From Verrucomicrobiota bacterium (GTDB lineage: Bacteria > Verrucomicrobiota > Verrucomicrobiia > Limisphaerales > JADLHS01): a DNA stretch of 11,846 nucleotides. A model generated the notes under the pieces. That model was not told the origin of the DNA, made no database searches, and saw only the letters and a list, made by a program, of their open reading frames with translations. The translations under genes were made by a program, and so were the position numbers. The stretch lies in NCBI GenBank assembly GCA_004297495.1, contig SCTL01000893.1:1-11846 (forward strand), written 5' to 3'. Below are positions 1-7,964 of this stretch, piece after piece. Position 1 is the first letter of the stretch. Every line of letters begins with the position of its first letter.

Positions 1-1347
1 CAATCCCGCCGTACCGGCCAGCGGCGCGCTGATGGTGGCGGAGTTGTTGTTGACGGTGGCCGTCGCCGCGCCGGACGCGACGGCCAATGTGAGAATGCTG
101 CCGCCGCTCGCAGTGAGCGTCCAATTCTGCGAGCCGGACGTGTCGCCGAAGAGGAGGTAGCCAACGGTGCGAGCGGAGTCGAGCGTGACGGTGCGGTCGG
201 CGGTGAGATTGATCGAACTGAAGTCGGCGTTGGAGCCGGTGCCGTCGGCGGGGATCGCGCCCGACCAATTGGTGGTCGCGCTCCAGACGCTGCTCGCGTC
301 GTTGGTCCATCGGCCAATGACCGGCGCGGTGGAGGTGACGACGGTGAGCCGGCCGTTCAGGGGAATGCTGTTGCTCCAACCCAAACCCGCCGTGAGCGAC
401 GGCAGGTTGGTCGCGGAAAAACCGCCCGTGAAACTCGTCGCGCTGAAAAGTTGAAACGTGTCGCCGAGTTGCAACGCCGGGCCGACGTTGCTCACGGTCA
501 GCGCGCCGCCCAAGGTGAGGGCGCTGACGCCGGCAAGTCGGGAGGCAGTCTGCGCGTTCGTGCGATTCAGCGCCAACAAGGTGGTGCCGGCGAGCGTGAG
601 GTTGTTGCTGATGGTGAGCGTCGAGGTGTCCACGCCGCCCAAGCCCGGTCGCAACGTGCCACCGGCTTGCGGCGTGACAGTTGACTTGAGCGTCCCGCTG
701 CCGCCGAGCGTTCCGCTGCTGATGGTGACCGCGCTGTTCGGCAGCACGCCGTTGATCAACACGATTCCGCCGTTGACCGTCGTCGCGCCGGAGTAAGTAT
801 TGGTAGCGGAAAAAATAATCGTTCCGAACGAGCCGGTAGTCGTGAAGCCGCCGGTGCCGCTCACGAGCGAACTGATCGTCAGCACGGTCGCGCTCTCGCC
901 GGCATTCAACCCGGCTTGCAGGGTGGCCGTGCCGTTCAAGGTGATGTTGCCGGCCAGCGTGCTGGCGGTGCCGCCCGTCGGCTGGGTCAGGTCAACGAGC
1001 GCGGTGTCGGCCAGAATGAGATTGGTGACGGTGACGGTGGCGCCGGTTTTGATGCGCAACTCACCGCCGCCGGCCTGAATTTCCAACGAGTCGCCGGCGA
1101 ATGCGACCGAGGTGGTGTTCGTAGGCGTGCGCAATCGGAACGTGGCGGTTTGATAAGCATTCCCTGCGGTCGGCACCGCGCCGCCAGTCCAGTGCAGGCC
1201 GGTGTTGAAGCTGGTGGTGTTGACGGCGTCGGTGCCGTTCATCGCGATGGTCGCGCCGTGGAGATTTCCCACGCCGAGCAGCAGGGCGACGAACATTCCC
1301 AGCAGGAAAACTCCTCTTCGTGCGCGGGAACGGAATTTGAAAGACAT
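1..1347 (-). CDS. PATR beta-helix surface protein, N-terminal part (runs off left edge)
   Basis: The frame is open from an ATG at 1347-1345 to the left edge, giving 449 codons without a stop. Residues 1-32 form a clear signal peptide: an Arg/Lys-rich start (MSFKFRSRARRG), a hydrophobic core (VFLLGMFVALLLGVG) and a probable cleavage after GNLHGA. The mature part is Gly/Thr/Ser/Asn-rich. An autotransporter-associated strand repeat lies near residues 167-220 (FSATNTYSGATTVNGG). A closing cassette follows at about 253-335 (LNRTN, LQLGDTFQLF, FTGGFSATNLP). A new module opens at W347 with a W...VW...NWSG pattern like those that start PATR blocks in the 2253-7964 protein. It is probably a secreted beta-solenoid; its ligand is unknown. 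It starts 64 bases after the prepilin gene and may be co-transcribed with it. No Shine-Dalgarno is visible and the frame stays open upstream, so the start rests on the signal peptide. The C-terminus, and so any anchor or barrel, is outside the window. Confidence 0.85.
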   Translation of the reverse strand, partial: MSFKFRSRARRGVFLLGMFVALLLGVGNLHGATIAMNGTDAVNTTSFNTGLHWTGGAVPTAGNAYQTATFRLRTPTNTTSVAFAGDSLEIQAGGGELRIKTGATVTVTNLILADTALVDLTQPTGGTASTLAGNITLNGTATLQAGLNAGESATVLTISSLVSGTGGFTTTGSFGTIIFSATNTYSGATTVNGGIVLINGVLPNSAVTISSGTLGGSGTLKSTVTPQAGGTLRPGLGGVDTSTLTISNNLTLAGTTLLALNRTNAQTASRLAGVSALTLGGALTVSNVGPALQLGDTFQLFSATSFTGGFSATNLPSLTAGLGWSNSIPLNGRLTVVTSTAPVIGRWTNDASSVWSATTNWSGAIPADGTGSNADFSSINLTADRTVTLDSARTVGYLLFGDTSGSQNWTLTASGGSILTLAVASGAATATVNNNSATISAPLAGTAGL

Positions 1348-1411
1348 TACGGAGATGCTAATGCGGGGAAAGATTCGCCTCAATAACCCATAGGGGTAAT
1401 ACGCGGGAACT
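1348..1411 (-). other. Short spacer between prepilin gene and PATR gene, weak hairpin
   Basis: These 64 bases contain an imperfect inverted repeat: ATAACCC at 1383-1389 and GGGTAAT at 1394-1400, around a 4-base loop, with 6 of 7 positions pairing. There is no following T-run and no recognisable promoter or ribosome binding site. I see nothing else here. Confidence 0.3.
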
Positions 1412-2188
1412 TCACCACCAGAATCCGGGAGGGGAAGTGCCTCCCAATCCGATGGAACGATTGATCATCAGCGAAAATTTGCGCCACTCGACGTGGCCAT
1501 CCTTCATGGCCAGGTTGCCGCCGGAGGGCAATTTGCCGCTCAGATGCGCGGTGTTGTGGATGTTCGTGGCGCCACCGGTGATGCCCGTGTAGGTGTAGGT
1601 GTATTTCTGGGCCGGGTCCTTTTGCGTGTTCAGGGAAATCGTCCCGTCCGCCAGCAGCACGCGATCGGTGTTGGGCGGCGCCGGCAAGGTGATGAAACCA
1701 CCCGACATGGAAATGGTTTCGGAAAGGATCGTGTTGTTGATATTGGAATCAATCAAACCGGCTGTGCCGGTGAACGTCTGGGCGTACCCGATCACCCGGT
1801 AGCCTTTGTTCTGGAATCCCGAGGCCGGCGAGCCCCAAAGCTCGTCGTTGTCCTGATTCGCAAACGACGGGCAATACATGATCTTGCGTTGCGCGCCGTT
1901 CTGCGTCATGAGGTCGGACGCGTTGATCGGCATGTCCCAAGGCCAGCCGCCCGCACCGAGGGGCGGCAACTTGTTGTTGTAGTCGTTGGCGTACATGAAG
2001 ACCGAGAGCGAGAACTGCCTCAGGTTGTTGGCGCAACTGATCCGTTTGGCCCGCTCCTTGGCCTTGGCCAGCGCGGGCAGGAGCATCGCCGCCAAAATGG
2101 CGATAATGGCGATCACGACGAGAAGTTCAATCAGCGTAAACGCACGGAGCGATGTCGCCGCGCCTTTTTGGAACGATGTCGTTTTCAT
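1412..2188 (-). CDS. Type II secretion/prepilin-like protein with N-terminal methylation motif
   Basis: This 258-residue protein carries the prepilin cleavage/methylation signal. After a short basic leader comes RAFTLIELLVV, with cleavage expected between Ala16 and Phe17 and the conserved Glu at +5 (Glu21). The long hydrophobic helix that follows ends in LLPALAKAKERA. Typical features of the verrucomicrobial/planctomycetal branch follow: a CANNLRQ segment with YANDYNNKLPP, a YCPS cysteine, and a C-terminal KDGHVEWRKF motif of the DG-CTERM type, with the preceding His further away than in the usual H-X9-DG spacing. Ala at -1 replaces the canonical Gly. The protein ends unusually in GFWW. Such proteins are made as membrane precursors, cleaved by a prepilin peptidase and assembled as pseudopili or pilus-like fibres; the role of this one is unknown. 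I chose the ATG at 2188 because GAAAGG lies just upstream; an in-frame GTG at 2200 would add four residues. It sits 65 bases after the giant LamG-PATR gene, beyond a strong hairpin. Confidence 0.9.
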   Translation of the reverse strand: MKTTSFQKGAATSLRAFTLIELLVVIAIIAILAAMLLPALAKAKERAKRISCANNLRQFSLSVFMYANDYNNKLPPLGAGGWPWDMPINASDLMTQNGAQRKIMYCPSFANQDNDELWGSPASGFQNKGYRVIGYAQTFTGTAGLIDSNINNTILSETISMSGGFITLPAPPNTDRVLLADGTISLNTQKDPAQKYTYTYTGITGGATNIHNTAHLSGKLPSGGNLAMKDGHVEWRKFSLMINRSIGLGGTSPPGFWW

Positions 2189-2192
2189 TTTG

Positions 2193-2198
2193 CCTTTC
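2193..2198 (-). promoter_or_regulatory. Probable ribosome binding site of prepilin gene
   Basis: On the minus strand GAAAGG ends four bases before the ATG at 2188. It supports that ATG over the GTG at 2200, which has no purine-rich stretch in front. The spacing is a little short, so this is tentative. The other genes in the window show no comparable site. Confidence 0.4.
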
Positions 2199-2206
2199 AC
2201 TCGAAA

Positions 2207-2233
2207 GGGCTGGGAGGCTTTCCCTCCCAGCCC
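2207..2233 (-). terminator. Perfect 11-bp hairpin after giant LamG-PATR gene
   Basis: GGGCTGGGAGG at 2207-2217 pairs without mismatch with CCTCCCAGCCC at 2223-2233 around a five-base loop. It begins 19 bases past the stop of the 2253-7964 gene and ends 18 bases before the prepilin ATG. On the minus strand it is followed only by TTTCGAG, a short T-run. It could be an intrinsic terminator, a partial attenuator that lowers prepilin expression, or an mRNA 3' stabilising element. The structure is certain; its function is inferred. Confidence 0.6.
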
Positions 2234-2252
2234 GCTAAACTTGGTTCACGAA

Positions 2253-5200
2253 TCAGGGATAGACCAATCGGAAGTAAACGTTGGACTTGGTCTGATCAAT
2301 CGTGATGCTCACATTGGTCACCGTCGTGGAACCCGGATACGTGTACCACGAAGCCGGCGACACCACGCTGACCGAGTTGGTTTCCAGCCGCACGCCCAGT
2401 TGATTCGGCGGCCAGGTGAGGCTGAGCGTTCCGCCCGTGACGCTGGAGTTCACGCTGATCGGCGTGACCGTCGCGACGCTGATGGTGCCGTTCGCCGCGA
2501 GGTTGGACGTGTTCCAAGTGACCACCTGGCCCAAGGTCTTGGAAACAATCGTGAAACTGCCGCTGTAGCTGGACGCATTGAAGAGCGTGAAGGTATCGCC
2601 GACTTGCAGCGGCGTGCCGATGTTGGTCAGGATCAACGTGCCGCTGTAAGCAATCGGATTTCCCGTCACGACAATCTTGTCCGCCGTCTGGCTGTTGGTG
2701 CGATTCAATTCCGCGACGATGGTTGAACCCGCGGACAGCGAAGGCGAAGCGCCGAGAGTCAGCGTGCCGATGCTGTTGCCCGCGCCAATCTTCGCGCCGG
2801 ATTCGGCGGTGACGACGCCGGCAATCGAGCCCGTGCCGCCGAGGGTCGCGCCGGATTTCACCGTGACCGCGCCGGCGAGGGAACTGTTCACGTTCAACGT
2901 GCCGTTGCTGACAGTGGTCGCGCCGGTGTAGGTGTTCGCACCGCTCAACGTGAGCGACCCGCTGCCGAGTTTGGTCAGCCCGCCGCTGGTGTTCGCAGCC
3001 GTGGTGATCGCACCGGCGACCGCGACCGTGGCGTTCTGTCCGCCCATGAGGAAGCTGACCGTGGTCGGGTCAACCGTGTAAACGCCGGGACTGGTGATGG
3101 TGACGCTGCCGACGCTGTAGGTGCCGTTGCCGGAACCGTCATCAATCATGTTCGCAATCGCGGTGCAGTTTGTGCCCGTGCCGCCGCTGACGACGACGAT
3201 CGGCGCGCCGATATAGTTGGAACCTCCGCTGGTGAGCGCGATGGAAGTGACACCGTTATCCGTCGGCGCCAACAACGGCTGGGCAATCGTGATGGCCCAG
3301 CCCGCGTCGTCAATAATCGCACCGCCCGGTCGGACGTACGCGTTGTTCAAGCCCGTGAGGAAGGTCGGGCCGTTGGTGTAGGCCTTCAACGTACCGCCGT
3401 TGAAGTTGAGAATGGCCAGCGTAGCCGCCGTGGTTTTGGAGATGCGGTTGGCGGAGAGAACGCCGCCGTTCAGGTTCAAGGTTCCGCTCGCGCCGGCGGC
3501 GCCGCCGAAGCGAATGCCGCCGCCGTTCGTGGTACCGATGACGGAAACCTGCGCGGTGCCGCGAATGTTGACCTGCGCGGTGCCGCGTTCGGCGACGTAG
3601 ATGCCGCCATCGGCAATGTTGTTTGCGGCATACGACGTGAACGTACCGCCGCTCAGGTCGGCGACGCCGTACGAGGCGGTGCCGCCGGCGGCAACCGTCA
3701 TAAACGCGTTGGTGATGTAGAACGCGCCGCCGCTCTGACGGAAGATGGCGCGATCGTTATTGAAGCCCACCACGAAATACCAGCGGGAGATGGCCGTGCC
3801 ACCGGTTTGCTTAAGTTCCCCGTAGCTCCCGACGGTTCCCGTGCCGTGACCCAAAAAGGTCTGGTCATAAGATTCGAGCAGACCGGAGTTCAGTCGAATG
3901 CTGCCGGCACCGGCACCACCACGGCCCGCCACGAGAGCGGGACTCGTAGTTTTTTGTGCCAGGGCGGTGCCGCCGTTCAGGTTCAGGATGCCGTTGCCGG
4001 CTTCACCGACCCAAAACTGGCGTCCGGCGGCGGCGACCATGATGCCGCTGCCAGAGATGTTGACCACGCCGATATTGTTGGCCGCGTTCCCGATGACGAG
4101 GTTGTTGGCCGTCTGGTTGGTCCAAGCTCCCGTGCCGCTGATGTTCACCGTGCCTTTGCTCGCGCCCGTGCCAAAGCTGCGGCCAATGCCCGACCAGTTG
4201 TTGAGCGTGACGTAGCCGCTGGCGAGATTGAACTCGCCTTCACAGGTGATGTTGTCGGCACTGCCACCGACCCAAAGTTCACCGCTACCCAACGTGAGCG
4301 TGGCGTTCGTCATGTTCACCGTGCCTTTGGCTCCGGATTGATTGCCCAACTTCAGCTCGAACCGGCTCAGATTCGCGCCCGGCAACAGATTCAACGTGGC
4401 CGAACCGAGGGCCGAGCCGACGCCGCAGTAGGCGGGTGAGGCCACCGTGGCGATGTTCGTGCCGGAGAAGTTGATGGTGCCGAGATTGGCGTTGAGTGCG
4501 GCGGTGAAGTTGTTGCTGCCGGTAATGTTCAACGTGCCGGAGTCAATCTTCGCCAGCGCGCCAGCCCCGCTGATGGTGCCGCCGACCGTGGCCGTGCCGC
4601 CGCTCGGCACGCCGATGGTCGAGGCGACCGGCACGCTGACCGCCCGGCTGGCGAGGACGGTGCCGTCGGACAATTGGAGATTGCCGCCCGCCAGCGTCAC
4701 GTTCGTGGCCGAGCTACCCAAGGCCGAGTTGTTCGAGATGGCCAGCGAACCGCCATACACAAACGTGCCACCCGAATAAGTATTGGCGGTGCCGACAAAC
4801 AAGGTGCCGGTGTTCGACTTCACGATCGAGGTGGGGCCGGTGATCGCACCCGCGCCAGTGATGCTGTAATTGTTGGCCGCATTCTCCACCAAGTTGAAGG
4901 GATGCACGCTGGCGGTCAGGTTGATGTCGTAGTTGCCGACGGCCGTGTCGTCCAAGCGCACCGGGTCGCCCGTAGCGCCGTATTCCTGATATTTCGCGCC
5001 GGGCACCGCGCTGTTCGCCCAATTGGCCGTGGTGTTGATGTTCCAGACGTTGTCCACGTCGCCATACCAGCTCAAGTTCTGGCCGGTGGCGGTGATGACG
5101 AGATCGAGACTGTTTGGATTGTTGGCCAGGCTCGCCGTCACACCGGGTGGAAGCGGGCCGAGCACGAAGTTGCCAAAGCCGGTCAAGGTTCCGGCATACG

Positions 5201-7964
5201 TGATCAAGGGAATGGTGCCGACCTGCAAACCAATCGCGGAAATGTTGATCGTGACCGGCGTGGCCGAGGCCGTCAGATTTCCGGTCGCGGCAATCGCCGC
5301 CACGGTTGGATTGGCCCCCAAGGTGCCATAATTCAGGTTCAACACGGCACCAGTGCCGAAAGTCACATCCGTCGCCGGCGCGGCGGTGGTTCCGCTGGCC
5401 ACAGTGAGGCTCGAGTTGCTGACCACGAGGTTGCCCGCCGGGCTGGAGGAGATTGCGCTGGGATTCAGGCTGAGCGTGCCGGCTTTGACGATGGTCGGCC
5501 CGGTGTAGTTGTAACCGCCGGACAGCGTCAGCGTGCCGGTGCCGAACTTGGTCAAGCCGCCGCCGGTGGACGGCGTCACGGTGTCCTCCACCAACAGGCT
5601 CGCGATGGTGACGTCGAAGCCGTTGTTGTCGAAGTTCAAACCGCCGGCGGAAATTGCGCCCACCGTCGGTGATTGAATGAAATCCAGGCTCGCCGCCGTG
5701 GGCTGCAATGTGCCGCCGTTGAAGTAAGCCGTGGAACTCGCGATGCCGGTTCCGTTCACGCGAATTTGCGTCGCTTGCAGCAAGCCGCCGTTCAATCGCA
5801 GCGTGCCGTTCGCGCCGGAGTTTTCGCCGAGCCAGAGGTTCGCGTTATTGAGAACTTGTCCGCCGTTGACGATCAGCGTGCCCGTGGCGCCGAGTGAGCC
5901 GACGACGATGTTGCCGGAACCTTGCTTGCTCACGGTGCCGCTGTTGATGACCATCGTTCCATTGGCAGCGGCATTGTTGCGACCCACGACCAACCAGTTG
6001 CTCACCGTGAGTGAACCCCCGCTGACTTCGGCATAACCCGTCGAGGCGCCTTCGGCGATGTACAGTTGCGCCGTGCCCGACCCCGTGAAGCTGCCGCCGG
6101 AGGCGAGAATCAATCCGCCACCGTTCACCTGGCTCGCCGCCGTGCCGCCGAGATAGTTCGAGCCGTTGAATGTGTTCGTGCCCGTGCCCACTTTGATGAA
6201 GCTGACATTGCCGCCATCGTTGGTGAAACTGCCGCTCCACGTGGCGTTGACATTGTTGCTGCCGAAGGTCAGCACCGGCGCGCCGCTGGTGGAGTTGATC
6301 AGGCTGCCCGCCGCGCCGGAAAGCCCGGCCACCGTGTGCGAATTCCCGTACAGTTGCACCGCGCCGCCGTTGGCCAGCGACAACATCCCGAGGTTGTTCA
6401 CCGACCGCAGATGCAGCACGCTGTTGCTGACGACCGTGCCGCCGGCGAACGTGTTCACGTTCGAGAGCACCAGTGAAGAACTGTTTCGCAACACCAACGC
6501 GCCGGCGCTGCTGAGGCTGGAACCCGTGAACGCGTAACTCCCGTTCGAGACCGTCACCGAACTGGGCACGTGCGCCGCGCCCAGGCTGACCAGCGGTTGC
6601 GCTGCGCCCAGCGGATCGAACCGCACATTGTCCGTCTCGATGTAGGCGAGGTAGCCGACGCCCGCGTTGGTCGTCCAGTTGGCCGAAGTGGTATCCCACG
6701 CGCCCGCCACGCCGCCCCAGGTGAGCGGACGCGGATTATGCAGACTCAGCACCGCCACCGAACTCGTCACCGCACTGACGCTGTTCGTCAGCACCACGTC
6801 GTAATTACCCAGGTCCGCCGCGCTCGAAACCGCCACGCTGTAAATTGCCGCCGTCGCCCCCGGCAGATTCGTCCCCGCGTGACGCCATTGATACGTCACG
6901 GACTCGCCACCACCGAGAATGGAGAAGCTGAACGGATTGCCGAGCGCCACCGTCTGCGCCGCCGGCGTCGGACCGCTGACCACAAACACGTTCGTCGAAT
7001 AACCCAGCATCTGATTCGTGGTGAGCGCGGCGTCGCTGATGCGGACGTTGTCAATGTAACCAAAAAAGCGGTCCGTGTGCCCATCGGTCTGCGCGTCCGA
7101 CAGACTGTAACGCCCGCGCCCGATGCTCCAACCCCATTGCTCGTCGCCGACCGTCGAGGAATTGTCGTTGTCGTAATTCAAGCGGGTGTCGCCTGGCGTC
7201 AAGGCCATCGAGGCGACGAGGGCATAGCCCGCGCCGGAATCGCGGTAGAGACTGAGCGTCGTGCCGTCACTCACAGCCGCGACGTTGTACCAGGTATTCA
7301 AGGAAATCGCGCCGGTGGTATCAGTCAGGTCGTAAGTGTTTCCCGCGACATCGGTGAAGAGTATCTGCAGCGTGCCGTTGAACGTTTTGAAATACAACGG
7401 CGCCCGCGCACTGGCCGCGATGTTCGTCTCACCATTACCGTCGCGCCCGACGAAGGTTTCATTCACGCCGGATGCAGTCTGATAAATGGAAGCTTCGATC
7501 GTCCACGCCAGCGGCTCGATCGTCTCCACGTCCACCGTCGGCAGGCTGTTGGTGGACCAACTCATCGTCGCCGGAAAATTCCCGTTGTTCTGAATGCTGA
7601 ACTGGTTCGCCGCCCCCGTCTGCGGCACGATTGCTGACGGAACATTCGTCCGATACTGATGCCCGGTCACATCATTATTCCAGGTGAAGAGCGAGTTGCC
7701 GTTCCCCGACATATCACGCACCAGAATGCCGTCCACGGTCGGCGCCACACGACCGTCGGTGTCTTTCACGAAAGTTCCATCGGTCGGCGTGGTCACACCG
7801 TCGCCTTCAAACGTCCAGTAGGCGATGGTGCTGCCAAAGCTGCTGGACGCCAGCGCCAGCAGCGCGGCGAGTAACCAGAGTCTCAAGTTCGCTAGTTGCA
7901 TAAGGATCGTGTTTTGCATCTTCATACTTCGGTCGGGGGTGGGTTGGGGGTTTTGCGGCTTCAT
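2253..7964 (-). CDS. Giant LamG / Ig-like / PATR beta-helix surface protein
   Basis: This 1903-residue secreted protein has a signal peptide with a hydrophobic stretch LWLLAALLALASSSFG ending near residue 44. In-frame Met14 (7925) and Met16 (7919) give a more normal signal length and are plausible true starts; no start has a good Shine-Dalgarno. Residues about 50-315 resemble a LamG/concanavalin A-like fold (AYWTFEGDG at the start, FFGYIDNVRISDAAL at the end). Residues about 326-410 are Ig-like (VTYQWRHAGTNLPGA, then LGNYDVVLTN). Two beta-helix blocks follow, opening at W416 and W966 with W..G...W...NW patterns. PATR motifs occur near residues 485-520, 577-620, 798-833, 1043-1075, 1133-1168 and 1658-1693 (GLTKLGSGSLTLSGANTYTG is the clearest). 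Shorter GTLNLNGG-type rungs fill 660-780 and 1160-1640. Residues 1572-1638 hold GGSxYIGAP repeats. The end is a small WP...G domain finishing in VYFRLVYP. No beta-barrel, PEP-CTERM or LPXTG is seen. It is likely an adhesin or cell-surface matrix protein; LamG suggests glycan binding. Confidence 0.93.
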   Translation of the reverse strand: MKPQNPQPTPDRSMKMQNTILMQLANLRLWLLAALLALASSSFGSTIAYWTFEGDGVTTPTDGTFVKDTDGRVAPTVDGILVRDMSGNGNSLFTWNNDVTGHQYRTNVPSAIVPQTGAANQFSIQNNGNFPATMSWSTNSLPTVDVETIEPLAWTIEASIYQTASGVNETFVGRDGNGETNIAASARAPLYFKTFNGTLQILFTDVAGNTYDLTDTTGAISLNTWYNVAAVSDGTTLSLYRDSGAGYALVASMALTPGDTRLNYDNDNSSTVGDEQWGWSIGRGRYSLSDAQTDGHTDRFFGYIDNVRISDAALTTNQMLGYSTNVFVVSGPTPAAQTVALGNPFSFSILGGGESVTYQWRHAGTNLPGATAAIYSVAVSSAADLGNYDVVLTNSVSAVTSSVAVLSLHNPRPLTWGGVAGAWDTTSANWTTNAGVGYLAYIETDNVRFDPLGAAQPLVSLGAAHVPSSVTVSNGSYAFTGSSLSSAGALVLRNSSSLVLSNVNTFAGGTVVSNSVLHLRSVNNLGMLSLANGGAVQLYGNSHTVAGLSGAAGSLINSTSGAPVLTFGSNNVNATWSGSFTNDGGNVSFIKVGTGTNTFNGSNYLGGTAASQVNGGGLILASGGSFTGSGTAQLYIAEGASTGYAEVSGGSLTVSNWLVVGRNNAAANGTMVINSGTVSKQGSGNIVVGSLGATGTLIVNGGQVLNNANLWLGENSGANGTLRLNGGLLQATQIRVNGTGIASSTAYFNGGTLQPTAASLDFIQSPTVGAISAGGLNFDNNGFDVTIASLLVEDTVTPSTGGGLTKFGTGTLTLSGGYNYTGPTIVKAGTLSLNPSAISSSPAGNLVVSNSSLTVASGTTAAPATDVTFGTGAVLNLNYGTLGANPTVAAIAATGNLTASATPVTINISAIGLQVGTIPLITYAGTLTGFGNFVLGPLPPGVTASLANNPNSLDLVITATGQNLSWYGDVDNVWNINTTANWANSAVPGAKYQEYGATGDPVRLDDTAVGNYDINLTASVHPFNLVENAANNYSITGAGAITGPTSIVKSNTGTLFVGTANTYSGGTFVYGGSLAISNNSALGSSATNVTLAGGNLQLSDGTVLASRAVSVPVASTIGVPSGGTATVGGTISGAGALAKIDSGTLNITGSNNFTAALNANLGTINFSGTNIATVASPAYCGVGSALGSATLNLLPGANLSRFELKLGNQSGAKGTVNMTNATLTLGSGELWVGGSADNITCEGEFNLASGYVTLNNWSGIGRSFGTGASKGTVNISGTGAWTNQTANNLVIGNAANNIGVVNISGSGIMVAAAGRQFWVGEAGNGILNLNGGTALAQKTTSPALVAGRGGAGAGSIRLNSGLLESYDQTFLGHGTGTVGSYGELKQTGGTAISRWYFVVGFNNDRAIFRQSGGAFYITNAFMTVAAGGTASYGVADLSGGTFTSYAANNIADGGIYVAERGTAQVNIRGTAQVSVIGTTNGGGIRFGGAAGASGTLNLNGGVLSANRISKTTAATLAILNFNGGTLKAYTNGPTFLTGLNNAYVRPGGAIIDDAGWAITIAQPLLAPTDNGVTSIALTSGGSNYIGAPIVVVSGGTGTNCTAIANMIDDGSGNGTYSVGSVTITSPGVYTVDPTTVSFLMGGQNATVAVAGAITTAANTSGGLTKLGSGSLTLSGANTYTGATTVSNGTLNVNSSLAGAVTVKSGATLGGTGSIAGVVTAESGAKIGAGNSIGTLTLGASPSLSAGSTIVAELNRTNSQTADKIVVTGNPIAYSGTLILTNIGTPLQVGDTFTLFNASSYSGSFTIVSKTLGQVVTWNTSNLAANGTISVATVTPISVNSSVTGGTLSLTWPPNQLGVRLETNSVSVVSPASWYTYPGSTTVTNVSITIDQTKSNVYFRLVYP
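2885..3362 (-). repeat. Module shared with the 9255-11846 protein, copy A
   Basis: This 478-base segment encodes residues about 1535-1693 of the giant protein: FLTG, IIDD, PLLAPTD, GGSNYIGAP, TAIANMIDDG, TITSPGVYTV, then the PATR motif. The same motifs occur in the same order at 10784-11264 over 481 bases. Across 3073-3133 versus 10969-11029 I count 8 differences in 61 bases. The inner part looks like two tandem copies of the GGSGYxxAPxV repeat known from phage tail and bacterial surface proteins. Confidence 0.85.
3547..3587 (-). repeat. 24-bp direct microduplication inside giant gene
   Basis: ACCTGCGCGGTGCCGCG occurs at 3547-3563 and again at 3571-3587, a 24-base period. It encodes GTAQVNIRGTAQV, an eight-residue repeat, so the frame is kept. 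It looks like a recent slippage duplication of one short beta-strand unit. Confidence 0.7.

Noticed and set aside
167..1386. Several plus-strand open frames over the left-edge gene
   Set aside because: They are Val/Pro- or Arg/Gly-rich mirror frames of a minus-strand gene with a signal peptide and recognisable PATR motifs, and they show no domain of their own.
1493..2305. Plus-strand frame of 270 codons over the prepilin gene
   Set aside because: The minus strand encodes an unmistakable prepilin; the plus-strand frame is Arg/Val/Gly-rich with no known motif.
4674..5672. Plus-strand frame of 332 codons
   Set aside because: It lies wholly inside the giant gene, is extremely rich in Arg, Ala and Gly, and shows no domain. 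High GC content keeps antisense frames open.
6570..7637. Plus-strand frame of 355 codons, very Arg/His-rich
   Set aside because: It is antisense to the LamG, Ig-like and early PATR part of the giant protein, and its composition is typical of an antisense GC-rich frame.
2253..7964. Repetitive glycine-rich DNA considered as a CRISPR array or satellite
   Set aside because: There is no regular repeat-spacer pattern; the periodicity is protein-level beta-helix repetition with diverged codons.
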